Positions 56,244-64,000 of a stretch of DNA of 64,000 nucleotides are shown here, in pieces (position 1 is the first letter of the stretch; each line of letters begins with the position of its first letter). This stretch comes from Porphyra umbilicalis. Lineage: Eukaryota > Rhodophyta > Bangiophyceae > Bangiales > Bangiaceae. Both the position numbers and the translations under genes were made by a program. The notes beneath the pieces are model-generated. The model saw nothing but the letters and a program-made list of their open reading frames with translations. It ran no database searches and was not told the DNA's origin. The stretch covers positions 62,001 to 126,000 of the forward strand of contig KV918971.1 in the NCBI GenBank assembly GCA_002049455.2. Direction: 5' to 3'.

Positions 56244-57722
56244 ATGCCGCCGCGGTGGGAGGCGCTCCCGGCCGCTGCTGCCGCTTCGGCGGGGGCAACG
56301 GCCGGATCTGTCCCTCCTGCACCGGCGCTTAGTGGCGTGAGGACGCCCCCTGTGCGTCAGTTGCGGAGTGCCGCCGTTCTCACCCGGTTGCGGGCGGCGG
56401 CCGCCGCGGCGGCCGCCCTCGTGGCACAAGCCGAGACTCGGGCCGCCGCGGCAGCGGCTCCCGGGGGATCGGCGGGGTTGGGGCCTCTGGACGCCGAGGA
56501 GGAAGCGGACGGCGAGATCGCGCCCCTCCACCCTCGCGGGGTCCCTCCCGCTGGCGAGGCCGCCAACGCTCGTCCTCTCCGCACTGACCCCCCATCCCCA
56601 CCTCCCCCCTCGCTGGCCACTCCTCCTCCCCCGGACAGGAACATTGACCCTGACCCCGCGGCGTGGGACGCGCACCAACCTTCTCCCCCGCCTCCGCCCC
56701 CTGCGCTTCCGGCGGGGCTCCCTTCTCCGTTTGGTTATCGCGCCCAGGCACCGCCTCCGTCGCTCCTTCCTCCTCCCGTGCCACCGCTCCCGGCCTCCCA
56801 TGGGGGGTGGCAACGGCCGTCGGGGTGGGGGGGCTTCCCAACACCTCCTGGGCAAGCGGGGGCGCCCTACGGTGGGGGCGGCGGCGGCGGCGGGGGCCTC
56901 GCCGCCGCCCCGCCGGCGGGCTGGGACAACAGCGGTTGGGGCCTGGGCGGCGACGGGGGTGACGACACCCCCCTGCCATTCCTCGCGCCTACCTCCTCCT
57001 CCTACCACACCGTTCGCGACCGGTTTTCCCAGCGCGAGGCGGCGCGGGTTTACCACCGCCGCCCCCGCTGCGAGGGGTACGACGCCCCCGCCCCCAACCT
57101 CAGCGGATCTTAGGGGTACTACCCCTCCCCCTTCCGTCCCACGACCACCAAAATTTCCGACCACTTTGTCGGCTCGGAAAACACGAACGGCGGTGGTGCC
57201 CGCAGCGCCCAGGAGGCCGTCATCCTCTACCAGCTGGCAGCGTGGCTGGGGAACGCCAACAACGGGCTGGTCGAGCTCGAGACCGCCATCCGCGAGCAGC
57301 GCCTGGCCCCGGCCGATGCCGCCTCCGCCGTTGCGGGCCTGCGAACCTTTGTGTTCCAATACTGGGTGTTCGCTACCACCCGACTTGAGGTGCTCGCCCT
57401 CATGCGGCAACGCCCCCAATTTGCCCTCGACCTCGCCCGGGCCATCCTCTCCCCCCGCGACACGGGGATGGGTGGGGTGGCCACCGCCCAGTACCACCAG
57501 GCGGCCGCCATCGCGCAAGCGACAACGATCGCCCGCGACGAGGCCAACCGGGCCAACCGGGCCTCCCGCGGGGGGAGCGGCGACGGGCCTGGTTCCGACT
57601 CGGGCCGGGGGCGCGGCCATGGCTACCCTCGGGGGCGGCGGGGCAAGCGCTACCGGGACGACGGCGGGGGTGACCCCGACCACGGGAGCGATCGTGGCCG
57701 CGGACGCGGCCGCGGTCGCTAA
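56244..57722 (+). pseudogene. Gag-like protein with one in-frame TAG
   Basis: The frame is open from upstream; the ATG at 56244 (MPPRWEALPAA) is chosen because earlier codons lie partly in repeat A. An Ala-rich helical stretch (~56376-56470) is followed by a Pro/Gly-rich linker, then TAG at 57111-57113. The same frame continues without another stop to 57722. That second half contains a compact, plausibly helical region (EAVILYQLAAWLGNANNG; later FQYWVFATTRLEVLALMRQ) and a basic RGRGRGR tail suited to RNA binding. The stop separates the disordered half from the structured half. It might be read through at low rate, as in some retroelements, or be a simple nonsense mutation. Confidence 0.6.
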
Positions 57723-60000
57723 CGCGGATTTCGGGCTGGCGGTGCCCGACCGGACGCCGCCGCCTTCCGCCTCCATCCGGTCATATGGGGACCCTTCGTC
57801 GGTTTCCAGCGGATCCAGGTCTGCCTCCCCCACGGCACCTGGCCCGCAACCTCTCGCCGCCCGTCCGGCTGCCACTCGGTCGGCCGGTGTCTTCCGGGCG
57901 GCGGGTCGCCGTCCTGGCCCAGTGCGTCGTGCCCCGCCCCTGGTAGCTTCCCGCCATCCGGAAATGCCTCGCCCGCCACCTCCCCAGCTGAGCCATTTGG
58001 AGGGTACGCCGGCTCTCCACGCCCGCCTGCGGGCGGCACTCCCCGAGTGGATCAAGATGGGGGCGCCGCCCTGGGTGCTCCGGGCGATCCGCGACGGCGT
58101 GCCGTTGCCGTGGCGGTCGGCGCCCCCGCCGCACCGCGCCGCGCCATACCAATTGACCGACGTGTGGCATACCTTGGCCGTGCAGGAGGCCCAGCGCTGG
58201 TGTGCGGCGGGGTTTGCTCGGCGGCTGTCTCGTCGGGAGGCCGCGACTGCTCCGTGGGCGAGTCCGGCCTTTGTGGCGGACCGACACCGCAAGCCCCGCC
58301 TTTTGATCGACCTCAAATACGCCAACAGTTTTCTGCACGACAAGCCGTTTGCGTACGAGAGCCTAGCGTTATTTCCTGTCCCAGCTGCACCCCGACGAAT
58401 GCATGGTCAGCTGGGACGTGAAAGACGCCTTTCACCACCTCTCCCTCCAACCACACGACCGTCCCCGCCTCGTATTCCGGGTGGGGCAGCGCTTCTACGA
58501 GCCTCTCACGTTGCCCTTTGGGCTCAAGCTGGCTCCCTGGGCGTGGACCAAGCTTTGCCGCCCGATCCTACAGCGGTTGCAGCACCTCGGCTTCTGTTTG
58601 ATTGGCTACATGGACGACTTTTTGTGCCGCCCGCCGGGGGAGTCGCCGACCTCCGCGGCGTCGGCGACCGCGGGTCGGTGCGACGCGTTGGCGCTTTTCT
58701 CCCTCTTGGGTCTTGCGGTCCACCCCACGAAGGGCGCCGTGACGGGGACCCGGCGGCTGGCGGCCTTGGGCTACCTCATCGACACCTCGGCGCGGACGCT
58801 CCTTCTCCCGCCGACGCGCTTGACCAAGGTTCTTCTCTCGGCGCGCGCGCTTCTCGCCGAGTCGGCGTCTCGTCGCCGCTGGGTCGGCAATCGCCGTTTG
58901 CAGCGGTTTTGTGGCCTCGCCATGTCGACGGCCCTAGCCGTCCCGATGGCGCGCTTCCGTCTCCGCCGCCTGTACGACACCACGTCGGCGGCGGCTTCGG
59001 GCTCCGACTCCCGGCTGACCGAAGGCAGCCGCGCAGATTTGCACTGGTGGTCAACGCTGACGATGCCGGGGCGCATCGGTCGCCTCCTCTGGCAGGAGAC
59101 GGTCACCGTGGAGTTGACGACGGACGCGTCCCTGACGGGGTGGGGCGCCGTTTGCGACCGCGGCCTGCCTGCCCGTGGCCTCTTTGGCCCGGAGCGCGCG
59201 CTCGACCCGATCAACCTCAAAGAACTCGTGGCGGTCCGCCTGGCCGTCGAGTCCTTCCCGGCGGCGGTCGCGCGGGGGGGGCTGATTCGGGTCCGATGCG
59301 ACAACATGGTGGTCGTGGCGGTGCTCAACGCCATGTCCTCTCGGAGCCCGGCACTGATGGCCGAGCTCCGTCTGCTCGTGGCCCTTTTGCGCCGACTGGG
59401 GTGCCGGCTGGAGGCGTCCTGGCTCCCCACGGCGGAGAATATTTGGGCGGACAAACTTTCGCGGGACCAGGATTCGACGGATTGGCGCCTCAACCGGTCG
59501 GTCTTCCAGACCCTCAACGCCGCGTGGGGTCCTTGCGGCGTGGACCGTTTCGCGACGGCGTCGACCTCGATGCTGCCTGTTTTCAACTCGCTGGTGCACC
59601 ACCCCCGCTCGGCCGCCGTCGACGGTTGGGCGCAAGACTGGGGGGGGTCCATCATCAACTACGTGAGCCCCCCCTTCTCCCAGGCGGCGCTCGTCATCCG
59701 CAAGATCGTGCGGGATCGGGCCTCCGCGGTCGTGGTTTTGCCGGCGTGGCCCGCCCAAGTATGGTGGGCGGTAACCCTTACCGGGCCAACACGGCGGTCT
59801 TCCTCCCCGCCTCCGCCGCGCTTTACACGCGCGGCGGCTCGACTTTGCCCGCGCACCCGCCACTCTGGCGGACGATCGCCCTGCTGTACCGCGTGGGCGG
59901 TCTCCCGTGGCCGCGTTGGAGTGGTGCGGCCACGCCCACGCCGCGGCCGTGGACGGATTTGACGGGTTGGACGGCGCCGACGAGGCGGCCCGGATGCTGA
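57619..60000 (+). pseudogene. Reverse transcriptase / RNase H polyprotein with two frame changes
   Basis: The frame opens at ATG 57619 (MATLGGGGASATG), overlapping the gag end in another phase. The RT N-terminus (ASPAFVADRHRKPRLLIDLK) runs to about 58365. There the frame changes by one base, and the palm continues as MVSWDVKDAFHHLSL, then FGLKLAPWAWTKL and the catalytic GYMDDFL near 58606. RNase H follows with LTTDASLTGWGAV (59113) and a later LKELVAVRLAVE. The C-terminal part resembles the DIRS region ending PAWPAQVWW (~59740-59766). There the frame seems to change back, reaching TGA 59998-60000, which overlaps the recombinase start. Two compensating one-base changes would restore the original phase. 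Identity as DIRS-type RT is secure; activity of this copy is doubtful. Confidence 0.8.
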
Positions 60001-60947
60001 CCAACGCGCTTGCCGACTCGACGGCCGCCGGCTACCACCGCCACTGGCGCCGGTTTGCCGCCTACTGTGCCGCCCAGGGCTGCTCCGCGCTCCCTGCCGC
60101 GCCCGCCACCGTCGTCTACTACCTGGGCACCCTCCTCCGCGGTGGCCGCATCTCCCCGGCTAGTCTGCAAAACTACCTCTCCCCGATCAACACCCGGCAT
60201 GTCGACGTCGGCCTCCCCCGTCCCGCCGTCGGCCGGCTCATCCACTCCGCCCGGGTCGGATTTGCTCTCCTGCACGTCCGCTCCGTCGGCGCCCTGCCGC
60301 TCGCGCGGCGGCCGTTGCCCGCACCCGTCATATGGCGCATCGTGGAGCTGGCCTACGGCAAACCTGACTTTGGCTGGCGCGTGCGGTGGGCGGCCCTCGT
60401 GGCGGGCTTCCTCGTTGCCCGCCGCACGGCGGAGGTTCTTGGTTTGGAACGCGGTGACGTCACCGTCACCGCCGCTGGCGGTCTTCATGTGCAGGTGCGC
60501 CTGTACAAGGGCGCCGAGCGGCGCACGCGTCTGTCCCGGCTAGTTTTTGACGTGCCCCCTTCCCGCGACGCCCTCCCCGACCTACCTCTCTTGGTCTTGC
60601 GTCGCTTGCTCGCGGACCTGGACGCGCGGCGCGCGCCCCCTTCTCGCCTGTTGTTTGCACCGCCGGGCGCCACCCGGCCGCCGACTGCCGATGACTTTAC
60701 GGCTTGGCTGCTCGCCGCACTCCGGCGGCTCGACCTTTCCCCCCCGCCGGGGGTGAAGTGGTGCAGCTATTCAACCCGCGGCGGGGGGGCCACGGCCCTC
60801 CACCTTTGCGGCCTCTCGCCGCCGGCCGTCGCGCAGATGCTGGGGCACAACGGCAATGACCCGCGCACGGCGTTGGCGCACTACATTGACCTCTTGGCGC
60901 CACGCTCAACCGAGGCCTGGAGGCTGTGCGGCCGCTACGTCCCGTAG
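59994..60947 (+). CDS. Tyrosine recombinase of the retroelement
   Basis: The start is ATG 59994, overlapping the upstream TGA by seven bases; an earlier in-frame ATG at 59907 is possible. The 317-residue protein opens with the SAM-like core-binding domain (ADSTAAGYHRHWRRFAAYC) and continues into the catalytic domain. The conserved residues are in place: the first Arg in ARRTAEVLGLERGD, the second box YSTRGGGATALHL (with Ser where many recombinases have His), GHNG, and the nucleophile Tyr in ALAHYID. It would join the linear cDNA into a circle and insert it into the genome. No frame break is visible, unlike gag and pol of the same element. Confidence 0.88.
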   Translation: MLTNALADSTAAGYHRHWRRFAAYCAAQGCSALPAAPATVVYYLGTLLRGGRISPASLQNYLSPINTRHVDVGLPRPAVGRLIHSARVGFALLHVRSVGALPLARRPLPAPVIWRIVELAYGKPDFGWRVRWAALVAGFLVARRTAEVLGLERGDVTVTAAGGLHVQVRLYKGAERRTRLSRLVFDVPPSRDALPDLPLLVLRRLLADLDARRAPPSRLLFAPPGATRPPTADDFTAWLLAALRRLDLSPPPGVKWCSYSTRGGGATALHLCGLSPPAVAQMLGHNGNDPRTALAHYIDLLAPRSTEAWRLCGRYVP

Positions 60948-60992
60948 CCGCGCGCGCGTCTTGGCCGTCGCGGGCGTTCTCCATCTGATGAT

Positions 60993-61016
60993 ATCCCCTT
61001 GGTGTGTGCGAAGTTA
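60993..61016 (+). repeat. Repeat B, first copy
   Basis: 24 bases identical to 61371-61394, directly abutting the second A copy, as expected in split direct repeats. Confidence 0.9.
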
Positions 61017-61198
61017 TGTTTGCATATGTTGTGTGTAACGAAGCGATTAGTGAGGGAAGCGGGCCAGATTGTAGGACCGAATAGGTTGGGGATCTGGTGA
61101 CTTCCGGTGGAAGCGCCGGATCGAGCCCGCTGTCATGAGGGAGGCCGCCGCCGACGGCGGGGCTGCTCAGCGCCGCCAACGGTCAACCTCCCTCGCGC
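61017..61198 (+). repeat. Repeat A, second copy
   Basis: 182-bp copy of 55898-56079 with about five substitutions and no indels. Confidence 0.9.
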
Positions 61199-61370
61199 GG
61201 CCCACCCACCTTCCCAGCCGCTGGCTCCTGTCGGCACCTCGTGCCTGCCACAACGCACACGGGGTGCAATGGTCAACCTCCCTCTGACTTTGTCTTCGGC
61301 GGACAGATTGGCGATCCACTCGGGGTCGTCACTCTTCCCGCTGTAATCCAATACAATACTCGTCTATGGC

Positions 61371-61394
61371 ATCCCCTTGGTGTGTGCGAAGTTA
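61371..61394 (+). repeat. Repeat B, second copy (element right end)
   Basis: 24-base exact copy of 60993-61016; taken as the right terminus of the retroelement. Confidence 0.88.
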
Positions 61395-62542
61395 GACATC
61401 CCAACGGTCGCGCTGCCACCCCGCCTTTTCTGCCTTGCACCTGCGCGAGGCCGTGTGACCACGGCACCACCGACGCCCCCCCTCCCTTCCCCCACCTCTG
61501 CAACGGGCGCTCCACTCTGCCGGCTTTCCTGCCTCTTTCTCCCAGCTGCGCTGGTCCCAGGCAGGACGGCGCCATGTACGGGCCTCCCCGCAGACCTTTT
61601 CGCGCGTTTTGGTCGCTGCCCTCCCCGTAATCACTCCTGCCCTCGTCCTGCGGACCGGGGTGTTCGCTGGCCGCTCATGAACGGCGGCCGGCTTCCGGCA
61701 CAACACTGGCTGCCCTGCCCTCCTCATCCCCGTCGCCTCGGACCCGACGCCGGCCACACTGATTCTGACGACCGACGTTTCGTCGACGCGTCGACGACGA
61801 GGGGCGTTATCACTCTCAAGCCGGCGGCGAGAACCCCCGTCGGTGGAGCCCGCCTCGTAGACCGGCGGACCTGCCACGCGGGCCCTCTTGGCGCAGCCCC
61901 GATTGACGCCCGGCAGGCCCACCACATGGTTTCCCCCAACCTCCGTGGTGGAGCTCGCAGCGGAGACCAAATGGCTTCCCACGCGGCACTCAAAGGTGCA
62001 GCCCCCCGCGACGACCGGCGGGCCCCAGACGCTGATTTCCTCTATGGAACCCGCAGCGACGACTGGCAGGCCCGCCTGAGGACCCAACGTGTTGGCCGCC
62101 GGGGCCACCGGCCGAAGACCACCGGCGCGTGTACTGCTCGTGGCCGTCGCCACCTCCTTTTTCGTGCGCCAACGGGTACGCCAGGGCGGGCGAGCCGTGG
62201 CCAACCGGTAAGACCCTGCCGGTAGCTGGTCTTAAGCGTGGCAGCTGCCGCCGTACCCGGTGTTCCACTGTCCGGTGTTAGGAAGCGGCAAGTCATGAAC
62301 CAGGCCACACGGAGGGCACGCGTACCAGTGGGCGTTGATGACAGCTCAGCCGCAGAGAACGCCGTCGCCGTTGATGTTGCTGCCCGCGCCGCCGCAGCCC
62401 TTGACGCAGCCGACGCCGCATGAGGCAGCTCGCCAATCTCTGAACGTGGTAGGCGGGCACCAAACCCCGCCCCTCTCGATGTTTGTGCTGGTGCCTGCTC
62501 CCCCGCAGCCTCCCGAGCAGTCCCCTCCATACCTGACGCGCC
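61395..62542. other. Region right of the retroelement
   Basis: Frames on both strands (for example 61377-62225 plus) lack domains. Translation suggests short imperfect repeats containing ATTGRPA/GDDRRAP-like words, which may come from a ~100-bp repeated unit with Pro-Arg bias. Nothing can be assigned. Confidence 0.4.
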
Positions 62543-63807
62543 GATCCACCAGTGAAGGACAACCTTTCAGATTCCATTGGCTCCAGCCTGGGACGAGCGG
62601 ACGAGGACCGCATGACGCTGTGTAAGGCGAACCTGGAGATGAGAAAGGACCCTCTGACCCCCACATTTCGCTTTAAGGACCAGCAGCGGGCGGCTGTGCA
62701 CGAGAGGTAAACGGATCTACTGACTAAAAAGGGGCCCCTGTGCGTTAAACGCAACTTGAGAGCGTTAGAGAAGCATGTCAAGAAGATCCGGAAGGGGGTG
62801 AGCTCGTTTTGATCTCACTACCTCGTGGTAAAGAACATGCGAACTAACGTCAACCTGATGGAGGAGGACATCATCAGCGGTGCGGTCGCGCGGTACTGCT
62901 CGCTCGACATCTACGGGCCCATCCGAAGCGACCGGAAGAAGGACAAGCGAAAGGTCAAGAAAGCCAAACGCAAAGCCAAACTGGCGCACTAAAGGTGAGT
63001 CGGTGCTGGCGAGTTATGCACACATCCGAAAAGTTCAGTGCCGCGGCTAATTTGGCAGACGACGCGAGTGTGGACCTGGACGACTCTTCAGACACGAAAG
63101 GCGAGAGCGAAAGAAAAAGCAACCCGAACTCGCGCAACGAGGGGTATCAGCGCCGACTGCACGGCATCAAAGCGGCCAAGCTCATGCGGGCGGAGGACGC
63201 CGGTGTGGAGAAGCAGGTCAAGCCGAGCACAGCGGCGGTGGACAAGCTGACTGTTGCGCAGCAAGAGCGCACTGTGCTTCGCTCATTAGACTCTTCTGCG
63301 ATTCGTCACACGCGCGAGGGCGCCCAGTACCGGCAAGCTGTTATGCGCAGAATGGTGCAGTATGCTGGCCTGGCGGCGCGCCTTGCACCAGCTCCCTCGC
63401 CGGCACCGCCGGCAAGCAGGACTATCGAGGAAGTAAATGTGGTGTACGTTGACGACGGCGTGGCTGCTTTGGAAGTCACGACTCTCGCGGCTGATGCGTC
63501 CCCGTCGGCGCCGCCAGCAACCGGCTCTGCCGCCGGAGATAACGTGCCGCCGGGGGAGAACCCACCAGCGGCGGCTATGGCAGGAGATAAGGCATCCTAA
63601 ACGGCTCTGGCGGAGGAGGCGGAGTCGCCTGCGGCACCACCGGCGCGCGGCAGCGAAGGGGACGACGAGCAGCGTGGCCGAAAGTCGCAAGCCGCACAAC
63701 AGCGGGCCGCTGTGGCGGCTCTCAACAAGCAGCGAAGTAAATTCCGCGGCCTTGACCAAAGTAGCGAGTCTGACTCGAACGCCACCACTACCACAGTGAG
63801 TGAGTAG
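62543..63807 (+). pseudogene. Decayed NAM-associated / Myb-like transposon ORF
   Basis: A plus frame reads sensibly from 62543 but meets TAA 62708, TGA 62810 and TAA 62990. It changes phase near 62990 and continues through MHTSEKFSAAANLADDASV to TAA 63598. The same phase then goes on 68 codons to TAG 63805-63807. Recognisable pieces are FRFKDQQRAAVHE, KHVKKIRKGVSSF, MEEDIISGAVARYCS, CWRVMHTSEKF and YQRRLHGIKAAKLM. In that order they resemble the trihelix/Myb-like and NAM-associated C-terminal domains (cW-x-vL, G-x-K-AAK) of the DNA-binding protein in PIF/Harbinger-type transposons. No transposase partner is visible in the window. The resemblance is from memory of the family; the decay is directly seen. 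Confidence 0.5.
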
Positions 63808-64000
63808 CGTAGCAACTGCGTATTTTTTTGTGCTTTCTGTAATGTAGGAGCGACTCGATGACAATGAAACGTTCTTCGTTATGCTTCTTCTCGAGTTTTG
63901 CCTATTACACGTATGCCTTGCTGCGGCAAGCATAGAAGGACGGGACACACGCAGTCGCGCGTCAACAAAAGCTTTGTAGTACCGCCCCTCCACCAGCCTA

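Larger units (their letters stand above)
55898..61394 (+). mobile_element. DIRS/Ngaro-like tyrosine-recombinase retrotransposon with split direct repeats
   Basis: Repeat A occurs at 55898-56079 and 61017-61198 (182 bp, about 5 differences, same orientation). Repeat B, 24 identical bases (ATCCCCTTGGTGTGTG then CGAAGTTA), occurs at 60993-61016, directly abutting the second A copy, and at 61371-61394. The order is A, genes, B, A, B, the split-direct-repeat layout of PAT/Ngaro-type DIRS elements. Inside are gag-like, RT/RNase H and tyrosine recombinase frames in one direction. Such elements replicate through an extrachromosomal circle joined by the recombinase instead of an integrase, so no target duplication is expected. 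Gag and pol carry frame breaks, so this copy is probably not autonomous, while the recombinase frame is intact. Confidence 0.85.

Overview
The window looks like nuclear DNA of a GC-rich, intron-poor eukaryote. The best guess is a bangiophyte red alga of the Porphyra/Pyropia type. The reasons are the strong GC bias, long CCG/CGG runs, single-exon host genes, and abundant transposons of kinds known from algae, fungi and protists. No decisive marker for the organism is present, so this is an inference.

The first ~7 kb carries three ordinary host genes: the 3' part of a SAPS-domain (PP6/Sit4 phosphatase regulatory subunit) gene, a homoserine dehydrogenase gene, and a convergent copine gene. The copine reading frame is disturbed at two low-complexity tracts.

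From ~7.7 kb to ~43 kb the window is mostly mobile DNA. In order it holds: a ~0.55 kb terminal-inverted-repeat (TIR) element; a large transposase gene with a DUF6729-like zinc region, a DDE transposase and an inserted Werner-type 3'-5' exonuclease (10,983-16,429); an 11.7 kb two-gene element bounded by 27-bp TIRs (17,083-28,744), which encodes a Plavaka/CACTA-like transposase and, divergently, a four-exon coiled-coil protein; a ~4.1 kb TIR-bounded interval (28,774-32,859) with a pogo/Tigger-like element nested in it (29,768-31,787); and a 1.3 kb TIR element with a G-rich core (38,106-39,442).

The most striking host-like gene is at 44,506-49,530. It encodes a STAND/NLR-type protein: a predicted helical N-terminal domain, then NB-ARC, then eleven TPR-like repeats of about 46 residues. 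One in-frame TAG interrupts it. Four copies of a ~136-bp foldback MITE occur as two tandem pairs, one just before the NLR gene and one about 5 kb after it.

The right end holds a DIRS/Ngaro-like tyrosine-recombinase retrotransposon with split direct repeats (55,898-61,394). After it comes a decayed gene resembling a NAM-associated/Myb-like transposon ORF. Several large frames are open except for single nonsense codons. Every one can be explained by one C-to-T or G-to-A change, although the ancestral codon is supported by protein context in only two cases.
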